From assembly GCA_030593065.1 (NCBI GenBank), contig JAUVHV010000001.1:209965-242868 (forward strand): 32,904 nt of DNA, given 5' to 3'. The position numbers and the translations under genes were made by a program. This DNA is from Candidatus Omnitrophota bacterium. GTDB taxonomy: Bacteria > Omnitrophota > Gorgyraeia > JABMRG01. Positions 7,346 through 22,300 of this stretch are shown one piece after another; within the stretch, counting starts at the first letter, position 1, and the number at the start of each line of letters is the position of its first letter. Under the pieces are notes generated by a model. The model saw only the letters and a list, made by a program, of their open reading frames with translations. It was not told the origin of the DNA and did no database searches.

Positions 7346-10300
7346 ACTAACGGCTTGCCATTATGGTCAGTAATAAATGGAAACCGTGTACTTGAAGCCC
7401 GCGCAAAGGATTTTACCAGTCTCGCCAAAATAACCATTCCAAAAGACTATGGTATTATAAAAGAGGTCCATAATACCGGAAGTGACAAGGTTATAATAAA
7501 TATCCAGGATGCCCACTCCAATCTGGGCGCTCAAGAGTCGATAAACAAGATAATAGGAGCTCTTGAGAGCGATTATAGCCTTAAACTTATCTCTTTAGAA
7601 GGTGCCCGAGGATATGTTGATACCTCATTATTTCAGTCTCACCCTGACGATAACGCCAGAAAGGAGATAGCAAGGTACTTTTTAAACAGAGGCAAGATAA
7701 ACGCGGCTGAATATTATAAGATAAGTTCAGATTCCGATATTAAGCTTTATGGAGCAGAAGACGCTTCTTTATACAGGGCCAATGTAGATAGCTATATAAA
7801 ATCCTTAAAGAATAAAGGCCAGGTTCATAAGGCGGTAATAACCCTAAAAAAGGCGATATCAGATTTAAAGGCAAAGGCCTATTCAAAGAGATTAAGAGAG
7901 CTTGATAAAAAGAGGTGGGCTTACAGGGTAGCTGATATGTCTTTTAAAGAGTATTGGAAATACCTTGGAAAGCTTGCTAAAGCCCTAAGAGTTGATATAT
8001 CAGATTATACGAACATAAAAGCTATTCTTACAGCCTCAGAGCTTGAAGAGAGGACAGACTTTAAACAGGCAGAAAAGGAACGGCAGGCGCTTATAGAGCT
8101 TTTAGGAAAGACGCTCTCTAAAAAAGATATGGAGAGGCTTCTTTATGAAAGTGTATCTTTTAGAGCAGGCAGGATAGAGGCATCGGTTTTCCATAATCAT
8201 TTAAGAGAGATGGCTCTTTTTTGCGGCATAGATATATCACTTTACCCCAACCTCTCTTTTTACACTGACTATATTAACAAGCACAGCGATGTGATAATCG
8301 ATGAACTTTTTATTGAGCTTGATGAGCTTATATACAGGATTCAGGAGAAGTCTTTTAGAAATGATGATGAGAGGCTCCTTGCCGATATATCAAAAAGAGC
8401 CGATATTATCATAGACCTTTTAGACGCGAAGATTATAAACAGAGACCTCGCTTATTATAAAACCAATAAGAAGGCTTTTCTGCCGCAAAACATAGCGCAC
8501 GATATAACGCGGCTTACGAATAAATACAATGTAAATGCCAACTTAGTGCCTGAGATGAGGGTAATAGCAGAAGCGCTTCCTAATGTGGAGCGCTTTTATG
8601 ATTTAGCATTTCAGAGAGACCTTGCTATGGTCGACAATACAATCGCAAAGATGGAAAAAGACGGCCGCCTGCTCGCGGTGCTGATAACAGGAGGTTTCCA
8701 TACAGAAGGCATTGCCAATATATTGAAAAAGAAGAATATTTCTTATATGGTAGTCCTGCCAAAATTCTCAAAAGAGTCTTTAGACCGCCCGTATGAGGAT
8801 ATTATCCTGAATAAGCGACAGCCATTTGAAGAGGTTCTTTCAAAAGGTGAGTATTATCTTCAGGGAGCAAGCATATTCTCAGGGTTTCAACCCGCGTCAG
8901 AGCAAAGAATAGCCTTCCTGACTTTTACACTGCTACTTTCATTAGATGCTATGAAAGCAGAAGATAGCCAGGCTGTTGTCCGATTGGATAAAGACTTTTT
9001 TAAGGTAACCAAGAAAGGCCAGAAAATAACCGTAGAATCGGTATTACCAGAGGCTGATCTACAGGTGATAGACCATACACAACAGACCGCGCAAAATTTA
9101 GTCAAGGTACTCAAAAAATGGAATAGGATACGGAGAAAAGAAGAGTCATCCGGTGAGGCGATAAATAATATATTTACTCCGGAAAACCTTGAGTCCTTAA
9201 TACGAAATATGCTTTCAGATACAAAGCTTGGCAGATCTGAGTTTAAGAAGCATGAATTAGAAGGAGCTATAAAAGATTATACGGATATCTTGTCGAGTGA
9301 ATCCGGCAGAATAGACGTGCTTTCCGCGGCAGGGGCAGTCCTTGAAAGGCAGTTCCAAAGGGCATTTGAACACTTGCAAAGCTTAAAAGGTATGCCAGGT
9401 TATGATATAGAAAAGCGTAAATTAGAGAGAATATATAAGAGTAGATTGACCGTGGCGTTAGAGAATGAAGAGCTGAAGAAAAAGATAGAAACACTGGAGA
9501 AAAGAGTACTTATAAAAGACAGGGGTAAGATAAAAGAGGTACTGAAACCTTCCGGAAAGATTTTAGCGCAAGAAGAGATTGACATGCTCTTGAAACCGAT
9601 CCCAGGGGAAGAAGAAGAGCCGGCAGAGAAAAAAGAACCCGTATCAGAAGACGTATCAGTGAAGGCATCCTCCGCAGGCCTCAAAACAAGAGAAGAGGAA
9701 AAATCAGAGATCCTTGAAGCAATCGCTGTCAAACCTGATGAAAGATTAGATGGTATTCTGAAAGCTGAAATAGAACCTTTGCTGAAAATGGGCATAAACC
9801 CATCAAATATAATAAGCAAGCTGAAGGTGCAGATAGATGCCGCGCGCAATATGGTAAAAGGTTTTATGTATCTTATTCCTATGGGTTTTGGAAAGAGCCT
9901 TACATTTAGATTAGCAGCTTTTACACTCGCGAAACAGATGGGTTATACACTGGCAAATAATAAAGGTGTACTTATTTCAACAGTCTCTCATGATCTCGCG
10001 AAAAGAGACGCGGAGAACGCGGGTAAGATATTATCAGGGTTTGGAATGAGTGTAGGCGTCTTAACAGATGGTGAAGATGGGGCAAAGATCTGGATGGTGT
10101 ATGATAAGAGATCAGGAAGGCTGATAAAAACAGAAGGCCCATCTGATGTGACATTCGGCACGGTTGACGCCTTTGTGCATATATATGAGAATGAGGAGCT
10201 TGTGAAGAGTCTGCATGAAAGGGTATTCTCTCTGAAAGGCAGAAAGTACTTTATGCTCTTTGATGAAGCGGATGTATCCTTAATTGAGCAGCTCGGTACT

Positions 10301-13300
10301 CCGTTTATTATAGCGGGCGGCAAAGCAAAGAACGCGGAAAACATAAAAAAGAGATACCTCGCCGCGCGTCAACTCACAGAGAGATTGTTAGGTGAAAATA
10401 CGATTAAACAGATAGCGCGGAACGGGCTTATAGATGTCTCAGAGATGACAGCAGGCAAACGTATCTATCTTACTAAAAAGGGTAGAGACGCGCTAAAGGA
10501 GATGCTTGAAAAAGAAGAATATGAGAACTTAGCCAAAGATACCGGATTTGCCAATGATAATATTGTTGCCTGGGCAGATCTTGTGAACCAGGCGTTAAGT
10601 GTAGAGGGCTGCTATACACATGGTATTGAGTATACTATCAGGGATAGAAAGATAGTCTTAATAGATGAGACAAGCAATACAGAGATGCCGGGCAGGCGCA
10701 TGCAGGCAGGATATCACGCAGCATTAGAGGCAAAACATCAAAAGCAGGGCGTAGAGGTTGAGCCTGAGCAGGTTACTACAAATACTATGATGCTCAAGAG
10801 TTTTCTTAAGAGCGGCATAATAGATGATTTCGCGGGAGCGAGTGGAACCATGAATAAGGAATTCATGAAACGTGTTCATGAAAAAGTGGTTATAGAGCCT
10901 GAACTTGCGGATGGAGATGTATCAAAGCGTGATGACATAATAAGAATGTATAAGGCAGAGGCATCCAAGTGGGACGGGTTCTATAATGATGTTTTAACAA
11001 AGATAAATAATGGAGTTGCTGTTTTAATAAATGCTAAAGAAGGCATGCCTGATAAGATAATTGATGAGATACACATAAGATATGAAGAAAGATATGGAAA
11101 GGATGAGTATGATAAGCGTTTTCCAGCGGGCAGGACCAATAAGCAGCTTGGTATACGCGTATTCAACGCAACATCTTTAACAGATATAATAGAGATAGAA
11201 GAGAACGCTGGTAAGCCGGGAGCTATAACCATAGTAACAAATCGCGGTACAAGAGGTGTTGATATAAAACAGGATACGCAATCCATTGCCATAGAAAAAG
11301 GTTTTGATGAAGCAGCGGCAAGGTTAATAAAAGAGGGTGTCTATTCATACTCAACATATATCCATGAATCACAGGCAACAGATACACAATTTAGGGGTAG
11401 GATAGCAAGGCTGCCTGGTACGCGGGGAGTCTGGACAGCATACTGGTCATGCGAAGATGAAATCTTTATAAAATACAAAGAGAATAATGCTGTTGGAACA
11501 ATGCTATCATCACTATTACATGAGATCGAAGTAGCGGGTGAGCCGATAGACGCGGATGATAAGAGAGAGCCCGCGAATATAATAGAACTTATAGGCGCGT
11601 TACGGGACGCGATAACCGATTCTAAGATAGAGCAGTTTAAGCAGGATGAGCCTTTTGAGAATGAGATAGAAGAGAGAAAGTCCTCTATCAAGGTGTTGCG
11701 GGAAGCTGTATTGAATGAAGATTTTGATAACCAGGCACTGAACAAGCTTATACCGGGAATAGAAGAGTTCGTTTTAAGGATTCAAGATCGTGAAGCTATG
11801 GATATATTAAGGACAGGTATGCTTGGTATGTTTGATGAAGCGTTAATCATGTATTTGGACCCTGTTCTTGGGGCAAGGAACAGGTTGAGCCAGGAGATGC
11901 AGTCAGCAAAATGGAAGGGTATTATAACTCAGGCCAAGCCTATTATAAATTTCAGGACAATATCAGAGATAGCTTATGATAAGGCAATAAAATATATACA
12001 GGATACGGCTGTTTCTAAGTTGTCATTGGAGATATCCAAAGCAGATAAACGGACTCCGCCTTTTGGTGTTGTGCGCCGCGCAAGGGACGCGCTTACCGAT
12101 GGAACGCTTAAGAAAGCAACAGGCCTCTTGTTCGCGGGCTCTATTATAGGCGCGGGCCTCTTGTTTCTTTCAAAGATAATGGCTGTATTTAATCTGGTGG
12201 GCCTGATTATGTCAGGTAATACAGCTATTCTGTCGGAATCATTGTTACTCAAATCTATATCAGGGATGTTCTCAATGCTGCCTATCACGTTCTGGATAGG
12301 CTTAGCAGCATTTGTTATTATAGCGGGTATTACGCTTTATCAGACGTATATAAAGCTTTTTAACCAGGTATATCAGGAGAAGCTGATGACAAGCCTCGGG
12401 CTTGTTGTGCGCGGGACATTTACTCCGGGGGAATTGGGTAAGGCTATTTTAGGAATACCTGTTACCGCGTTTTCGATGTTAGCATCAGCCGCGCCGCTTG
12501 CGTCTATATTTACCTTAATATCTGCCGCAGTCTTTCCAGTGTCTGCCCCATTATTAATCCCTATAGCTATAGCCATCGGGCTTGCGGGCATTATATCCAC
12601 CGCCATACTTGTAAATCCATTTACAATAAAAAGGCTTCAATCTGAAAAATTAAAGGCGCCTGGTGATATTGCGCGGGGCATGCGTTCTGCTTTATTTGGG
12701 CTTGGGTTTACTGTTATAGGCGTGCTGTCTGTTATGCTTATCCCTTCTTTAGCAGGCATATTAGTTCCTGTAACAATTCTTATGCTTAGTAATATCTTGT
12801 CTGAGAAAGCTCTTTCAAGATTCTATGAAAAGAGGCTTGAAAGTTCTTATGCCGCAAAAAGAGCGAAAGCTATAGGCGCTGGAATATCTCCGTTTATATT
12901 CGCGGGATTAACAGGACTCGTATTTCTTATAACCAGCAGCGATATTGCGTTTGTTGTTTCTACAGCTGTATTTTCAGCACCCCTTGCCGTGATGGCGCTC
13001 CTGTATTTTATAGCGCTTCCCTATATGTCGTCTCGTTTCGGCCGCATAGAATCAGAAACAGTAGGGTCTGAACATAAGAGTGCCGCTATAAGAGAAGGAC
13101 TGCAGGCAGGTTTTACTAATATCCGCACTCTCTGGATAGGTTTTGGCGCGTTGGCTGTTACCTTAAGCAGTATTATGATGGTCTTTACAGCCCTTCCTAT
13201 ATGGGGAGTTGTTATCATAGGGATTGAGGTCTTTGTGCTCTCTACTATAGCTATAATGTCAATATCCAACTTACGTGTTAAACGCGCAAAAGGAGAGAAA

Positions 13301-16300
13301 TTAAAAGGCCTTCAGGGCAAGATAGCGGAATATCTTACTGATAGCAGAAAGGCTACGCAGGCTCTCATGGCAAGTACAACCCTTGCTGTAGCAGGCCCCG
13401 CACTTGGCTCAGGCGCTATGCTTTCATCTATCGCGCAGGGCACATATTCCAGCTCAGCCAATCAGCAGCTTATAGATAATCTAAGCGCCATATTTGCTCC
13501 ATTTACTCCGCGCGCTCCAACTGAGGTAAAGCCGCAGGTAATATACAAGCAGATAACCAGGCCGGCAAAACCCGCGCCTGCTAAGATTGAACCTCAGATT
13601 TATACTGTTAAAGCAGGTGATAGCTTGTCAGCCATTGCCAGGAGATTATTGGGCAATCTTGATGAATGGAGAGAGATATATAAGCTGAATAGAGATCTTG
13701 TTGGTGATAATCCTAATCTTATTCATCCTGGAATGAGGTTAATTCTTCCGGTTTTATTACCTGCTCCGCCTCCGCCAGGAGAAGAGGTAGCTGAACCTTC
13801 TGCTCACATGCCGCTATTTGCTGGTTTTGAAGATATGCCTACGCAATCAAGAAGCGAGGAAGTTCAGGGCGCGTGGAAGAGGCTTAAACAGCTCGCAATA
13901 GAGGCAGCGGAAAAGAACGAATTACTTTCCGAGGAGGCAGAGAGAAGCTTGAGAGAACAGCTCCGCCTTATTATCGATAATCTACAGAGCCAGATCAACG
14001 CGCAAAAATATCAAGAGCAACAGGCAATTAATGTCGCGGATGAGACAGCGGCAGGGCTTGAGAGTTTTCATAGGGCAGAAGAGAATTATCAAAGATATAT
14101 AAAACAGCACAGATTCTATCAGCGCCAGTTGTTCGATTCCATGGATAAGAGGTTTAAGCTCAATATAAATGTTGGCGCCCCTACATCTTTAACCAATACC
14201 ATTGTTTCAGTCGGAGATGGTAATTTTATAGGCATAAGAGCTGATGGCCCTAATAGCAGGACATTAAATAACCTACTTGGCCTGATAGGCATCATGGCAG
14301 AGGACGTGTCGGCAGATATATATCCTATGATAGCTTTGACCTTGTTATATGAACTTACCACTGCTTACGCGGTAGATGATGTCCAGGAGCAGGGTGGAGC
14401 GCTATTACCGGGATATTTTACAATTGATGTGTGGGTGAATAATCCTGAAAACATGCTTACTAATCCGGATGGTAAGAGTATAAATTATACAGTATGGCCG
14501 AATACCCGTCTCGCAGGGCCGGCTGATCTTAGTAATATACCGGGTAATCTTATTAGGTGGATAAGGCTCGCGCTCGGACACGATTTGGGTACTTACAAAT
14601 TCGCTCCGGAACAGCTTATGTCCTGGCTGCTTGCAGCCGCGGATACAGACGCAAATTCTGATACAGCCTACTGGACAGTAGAAAGGCCTGACATAGAGTT
14701 AGGCGCGGAAGTGGATATATCCCATTTCAGGAACATGGATGGTTACGAAGAGCTTAAGGCAAAGTATGATAAGTCAGGCAAGATAACTGTTGAAGATATC
14801 AAAAAGATATTGGATGAGAATGATGATACGTTCTTGTTTATATTTGGAAGAGATAGCACTGATATAAGATTATCAGACAATGGTAAAGGATATTACATAA
14901 TCCATAAGGACAATCCTGAAAAGAGCGCTTTCTTTAATTTAGAGGATATGAAAATATATACTATAGATCCAAACCTTAACCAGATACAGCGCGGTTGCCG
15001 ATATGTCTACACAAGAGACGCGAACGGAGATAGGAAGGTGGATCTTGTAACAAATAAATATGAACTACAGAGACAGGTGTTATATGAAGTAAGGATGTAC
15101 GATGAGAGCGTAAGAGATCGACTTGAGACAGATAATCCCGAGACAAACGCATGGTTAAAAGAAGGACACATGTTTGTTGTCCCTACAGGAAGGGATATGC
15201 AGAATATGTCAAGGGCCCTTATATATAGACAGCAGGGTATAGGCGCTGTTGTTATCAACCCGCGCACTAAACAGGTTACTACGACTGATAAGATACCCGC
15301 GCTTATATCGACAAGGGCGGCAATGTCAGTAGATAATGTATTTACAAAATCTAATGACGGAACATTTCTTATGGCTACTGCCTTTACTTCTCCTGAGGGT
15401 ATGTTTGTTGAGCCGTCTATCCTGGCAATGGACCTTCGCTATCAGCACTTTAACCATAAAAAGATACTTTGTGATGTAAGATATAACAGAGAAACAAAGA
15501 TTGTTGATCAGGATGGTATTTTGCCATCAATATTTACCATACGAAGAATAGTAACCATGCGTTCAGAGATTGAAAGGGATGTAAATGGCAAGATAGTAAG
15601 AGATAAAAAGGGCATGCCAAAATTAACAGAGGCGCCGACTTATAAATATTATATTGAGACAGAAGATCACCAATACCTAAGAGGCCTGGGATTTGATATT
15701 GTAGCTGACAGAGATTTCGCGAGAATAAGCTTTACGCCTAATACAGAGATGGTTACGCTTTTGAATAACGATAATCAGGTTATAGAGATAGAGGTTGGAA
15801 TAGACGGTGCTATATCATCTGTTAAGATAGGTGGCGCTGATATGGATAAAGATAAGATTGAACTGACTCTTAATCCGCAAAGGCCTTCCTCAGTTACGTA
15901 TCGCAGGCAGATAAATACAGATATAGTCGCTATAATAAATGCCCCTGATACCACATACTTATTGGATAATCAGAACAGGCTTACTGACCTTTCTGGTAAT
16001 CCTATAACAGATTATACAGATTTAGCAGGTAATCCGCTCGCGCTCTTTCCTATAAAAAATATATCAGCTATAGGCCCTCTTGGTATTGAAACCTCATATC
16101 CCGGTATAGGAGTTCAAATCCTTGGTGAGGATACAGGCGTAACATATGATTATCCTAATCAGACAAGAGGCATAGAGGCCACAGAAGAAGGCGAAATAAG
16201 AGAAGCGATTATGCCTGCTGTAGTCAGTCCCACAAAAGCAGCGCTTGATATGAGGATGAGGCGTGAAGAGTTAGGTGTAGGCGTTACAATAGGCAATAGA

Positions 16301-19300
16301 CAGCATCTTCCTGATGAGAACAACCTTGGATACCCGTTTGACCCTTATAAAGAGATACCTCTTAAGCGCGAGACAAGAGAACCGATTGCCTTCTTCGATA
16401 CAAAAGACGGAAATGTAGTAAGGGATTATATAAGCGCTAATATCGCAGGTTTTGGCGGGCAAGATGGAATAATGCATAGATTGGTCTCCGCAAGCGCGTC
16501 AGAACAGGCGCTTGAGCAAGAGCTTGCGGAACAGGCCAGATCGCTTGAGATGACACTCGAAGAATATAGGCAGATGCTCGCTATTTATTTAAGAAGAAAC
16601 GAGGAGCATCTTAAGGCAAGGGCCAAGCTAAAGACCGAGACGCTTAATACTGTTATAAGCATGCTTGAACAGAATCAGTCAGTGACAGCAAAGCTTCAAT
16701 ATGAGAGGTTCTTCCAGATGATGCAGATGCAGTATAATCTCTGGCAGAAGGATAAGATAGAAAGTATAAATGAGCAGATAACAATCCAGTCAGCGGTACG
16801 GGAGTCTCTTATAGAAGAAGCGGTTAATGTGCAGGATCAGATAGACTCTCTTACACCCAGCGATCCAGCCTTGCCTGCTTTTGAGAGTTCACTCGATAAT
16901 TTGAATCTCGCGATAGATGGGTTGGAGCAGGAGATAGTCGGGATGCAAAAAGATGTGGATTATTATAGTAAACCTGCTGATTTTGTAAATAACCCTGAAG
17001 CGGTTAATGCTCAATGGACCCAGATGCAGCGATACGCGTTAGATGTTTCTTACGGACTTACAATAGGCGGTGTAGAGACACCTGAGTACTTAAAGGCGCG
17101 CGATGAATCAGAGGATTATTTTGAATACCGCGCGAAACTTATAAAAGAATCAGGCAATTGGTATAAAAACCTTGATGTTTCAGAGGCAAGGCTGCTTGGC
17201 GCGGCAGATGAGGTTCTGAATAAGAGCTTTCAATTCTTACTCGATAAGCGCCATATGCGCATGATGGGAAAGGCATTGAATGAAGTATCCGCGGAAATTT
17301 CGGAGAAAAGGCGCGCCTCATTTGAGGCAAACGCAAAGGATATAGAAATTAAACTTCGCGCCGCGATAGACGCGGTAGCAAAAAGAGAAGGCTGGAGTAC
17401 GGAGCATAAAAAGAGAGTTATTGATCAGGCAGATGAGCTTATCCTTAAAATAGCTCTTAACAAAGATGCTTTTGTAGATCTTATCTATACAAGCCGGCAG
17501 TTAAAGGATATAGGCCTGCCTGAAGCCGCGGGGCTTGGCTGGGATAGCGCTGAGAAACTGCTTTCGCTTCCAATAGGATATGTCTTAAATTCCAGGACAG
17601 CTGCTATTGAAGATGTATATAGGTTTGCTAAAAACGCAGGCATCGACGCGATACTCATAAATCATCAAGTTGCCCCCGGTAAATTTGTAAAATTGATAGG
17701 CATAGCCATGGATGTTGAAGGCGAGAATTGGAAGCTTTTATCAGGCGTGTTTGGCGGTGAGTATATAGAGCTGCTTGAAAAATATGGCGGTGAATACGAT
17801 AAAGAAAGTTCTGTTGTTTATGGGCTCTTTGCCAACCCAAGCGTCGATATAAATGACAGGCTTATGCTGAGCGGCGTGGGGCTCTTATCAGTAAACGGAG
17901 CAGGCGGAGGAAACAGCATGGTCTCCGGAAAGATAGATTATACTGCTACAGATAATCTTCATCTATTCGCCGGCGCAGGCTGGATGGGTGCGGACGCAGA
18001 AGGGGCGGTGAATATATTTAATAAAGATAAAAGCCCCATACCTGTAAGAACAATCTCAGGTACCAGTATGATAAGAGCTGAACTTGGCGCAGGTTATACT
18101 GATATAACAACAGGTATAAATATGCGCTTAAGTTATGTTCAGCTTGGCCCTGATTCCGGCGCAGGCGCTGCCATTAAAACCCCATTATATAATATAACAT
18201 CAGGATTCAGCATGGGCATTGACGGAGGAGCGTTCCTGAACCGTGACTCACTCTATAATGCGGGCATTACGTTCGCGTTTGGCAAATCCGCTCAAATAAA
18301 AGATATGCTTACAGAGTCGAGAAAGTTGCTCCGCGATGTTGAGGAAGGCAAAAGAGGCAGAATAGAGCCGGGTAAAGAGATACCAATGCCTATACCATCA
18401 GCGAAAAGCCCTTCTATCGAGCCTATGCTACTCGATAACCTAAGAGAGTTTAAAGCAGAGCCATCTATCCCAGGGCCTATGAATTACGCTGCCCAGCAGT
18501 TCATAAGGCAGAGAGCGGATAGCGCAACAGGTTTTGCCACAAGGCAGGATCTTACATTTACCCTTACAAGGAACAATCTATATGTTGCTCTTTCAGACCC
18601 TACTCTTGCCCCGAAGATATATAGCACATACTTAGAGATATTTGAGAGAAAGAAGATGTCCCCTATGGCGCTGAAGAAAGGCGAGGCAATAGCATTATTC
18701 AATGACAGATACAACGCGCGAAATACAGGACTAAGAGTAAGCCGGCAGGTTGAGGATGATATTGCCTCCACAGCATTGATAGCTGACGGTATGATCGAAT
18801 ATGCAAACGCAAATCCTGAATCTGAACTTAGTAAACGAATCAGGCCATATCTGCACTCTTTGGCAGAGGATCTCTTAAACAGACAGCGTAGAGACGGTGC
18901 TATACATTGCTTAAGCAGAGATAGTAAGGATAGGGGCAGAACCGAAATAGTAGTCTCTGATAATCTGCCCGCGAAAAGATTCCTTGAAAAATATGCTGAA
19001 TATCTCAGTATAGAACCGTTTGAAACAAGCGATGGCATTACCATAGGTTCTAAGCGTTATGAAACTGCCGCAATAAAGATTAAAGAATGGTTCAGCAGTA
19101 AGAGTGTAATCTCAGAGATTTGGAACGCGGAGACTTCAAGATTTATCTCTTCTATGGATATTGAGCGATGGCATAGAACTATCACAAAAGGCAGCCTGAA
19201 AGAGACATTAACAGCGCTTATATATCTTGATGATATTCAGGTTCAGGTATTAACCGGTAAGACAAAAGAGAAGATACTTAATCAGATAAAGAAGAACAAT

Positions 19301-22300
19301 CTTCTGACAGTAAATGTTGAAGTAGAGAAGGGCTATGGAAGATTAGAAGAAGTCAAATCGACAGGTATGCGCGCGTCTGAGAGGGGTATCCCCACAATAG
19401 ATACAGAGGCAACACTTCTTCTCGCGTACGCGTATAAGACAATAGGCCATTATTCAGATATGGGCGCTATCTTTAAAGGGATGGATTCAGTATCTATAGA
19501 GACAGCGGGTGGAAGCTACCCGCGTTACATAGCCAGTAATAGCCGGATAGGCAGAAGAAGCGCGGATCCCGGCATAACAGCGCTATTTAGAGTTGTTTAT
19601 AGCGGCGATTTCGGCAAAAGCCTGAATGATCTTATACATCAGAAGCAGATAAGGGCATATCAGGAGTATGGAAGATTCTTAATAGATGCCGCGGATAGAG
19701 AAAAAAAGATTGAAGAGGAAACAGAGAGTATATTTGCCCCGTACGAAACCGCTGCCAAGGTATATGATTTTACAGGCGCTGATGATAGTGTTGAGGTTAT
19801 ACCGCTTTATCAGGGTGATCGTATCGAATACATGAAAAGCATAGATGAATACAGGCGTATGCCGGGCATGGTTATTGGTTATACAGACAACAATATCTTA
19901 AGCCAAAAATATAATATTATGAAAAAGAGAAACCCTGATGGCTCTATTGTATATACTTTGGATACAAGAACAGGGAAAATAATACTCTCCGCGGCAGATA
20001 AGCTTATAATTGATAAAGATAAGAATCTTCTTAAGATAGCGCATTTTCCTGAGATAGTAGTTACCCTTCCCGCGCAGCTGATAAAGTATCAGGGGATATT
20101 ACAGGAACAACAGGGCTTAGCTGCTAACCTTAATAATTTTGAGACAGAAGCATTGACGCGGGATGATACCAATAATACTCTTGCATTGGGTTATATGACA
20201 CCTGAACAGAGAACGCTCTGTAGTATTCATCGTGAAGATAGAGATGGCAGTATACTTCATTATATAGAGTTTGCTGATGAAGAAAAATATTATCTTGAGG
20301 GTAGAGTATATACACCTAATATCTTAGCAGTTGAAGGCCTGCTTAATGAAAGCGGTATTAAAAAAGAAGCAGGTATCTATTATATAGAAACACTCATGGG
20401 AAGAGAAAAGCTATCTGGTGATAAGCCCGTTCCAATGAGATATGCTCCATCTGACGATGTAAGGTACATGCGGTTTGTATATCAAAAGGGTAAGCTTCCA
20501 AAGATAGTTGTGCTTATGAGTGAGGAAAGGATTGCAGCAGAGAAGAGGCAAAGAGAAGAAAATTACGCCATAATACGGATGCCTTTAGAAGCGGATATAG
20601 AGGTAACGTCTAAAGAGGCTCTATCCGGATATGCTTTTAGAAAGAGGCTTGTTACGGATGAGTATACAGGCAGGACAGGCCTTGTTACTTTTGCTTATGT
20701 GAAGACAGCAGGCAGATGGCAGTGGTGCCCTGTTGAGCTTACTAAGGATTCTTTAAAAGAAATAGCTAATCAGGGCGATACGAGCTGGGCAGATGTGGTA
20801 AGAAAGGTTATATCACACGATCCTTCTAAAAACAGAGTTGTATGTGAAACATACAATGTAATAACTAAAAAGAGCGCTATCTCTACATTCAGAAATGGCT
20901 GGCTCATTAAAAAGCAGGAGAGCGTCTGGAGAGCAGATGAAGGTATTATCGGTATTACCACAGTATTTGATGAGACAAAAGGTTACCCAACAGATACAAC
21001 CAGAGATAGTGATGGCAGCCTGTTGTATGAACACAACGATGTAAGATATGTTCCTAATACGAATAATACAAAGATAGAATCATATACAAGAATAGAAAAA
21101 GACAGAAAGGGCAATACCTTAGCGAGTACGAGGTTTACTTTTGATGATCGCAGCAGGGTGGCCTCAGAAGAGAACTTGATCAATAAAGAATTTACATTAA
21201 TAACATATAAGCCGAATGGTGAAGAAGCATTAAGAATAACCTTCTCAGATAGAAGAAACTTTGATCCAGGTAAACGCGCTGAATATATAAAGATCGCGGA
21301 AAATTTCCAAAAAGCGCAGACAGAGGATAATAAGCAGAGAGCCCTGAATGCAGGCATAGTAGCCATGCCGGTCTCTCTTGGTAATTTCTTTGTAGGTTAT
21401 GATTATCCCGATCAGCAGAACAAACTCAGATATGGTGTATTCGCGACACTTGATGAGCTTAAGAAAAAGGGCTTTGAACCTTTTACAGAGGCCAGGGCTG
21501 TTAGAAACTTCAGGCTTGACGAGGGATGGCAGGATATAGAGTTCTTTGACATAAACCATGACGGTATGTTATTGGGTAAAGCTACCAACGATAGGAATGG
21601 TGAGATAAGCTTTGGAGTATTTGATACAGCCGGTAAAAAGATAGGTGAGAATACTTACGGATTTAATTACGCATCTCAGGGCGCATTTGATATAAGAGAG
21701 CTTATAAGGTATTCTAATAATTTAAGGCCTGTATGGCTTGCCTTAGAATACCAAAGAGATGATGTTTTCTATAGCTATAGCCCGCGCGTATACGGTTTAG
21801 AGAAAGCTTTTTTAGCGGCTCAGGCAGAGGCAAAGGCCAGAGGCAAGGTATTGCAATTGTTTGCCCGAGGCACAGCATTTGATGTTCAGGAATTAAAAGA
21901 TGGTGTAAAGCGGGAAGGCTTGCAATGGATACATATAGAATACGCGCGCGGTAATGAAGCGATTGAACGCGCTAAGGACAGAAGCGCCAGGGTTGAGGAC
22001 AGAAGATTTATTGCTGATGTAAAACACCTTGGATTGATGGATAACGGACGCCTGGTAGAGCAGTTGGCATTTAAATGCAGAAATAATACCCTGGATAACG
22101 CGAGCTTGAGTATTGAGCCAATACAATTTTCCGTATCTCCTAAGATAGCAGGTAAGGCCGCTAAATACGCAGTTGTAGGATTTAAAGGTAATGTAAGCGA
22201 TCCTTCTAAGGCAGAGATAAAGCTATTCTATGGCCAAAAGACACTTAAGCAGGCAAGGGAAGCGTTCAGAAGCGACAGGGAAGGATTTAAGTTCTTAGCT

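Noticed and set aside
18484-19044. Minus-strand open frame of 186 codons within the giant gene
   Set aside because: The sense frame continues unbroken through it with a plausible helical domain; the antisense translation matches nothing and has no start signal.
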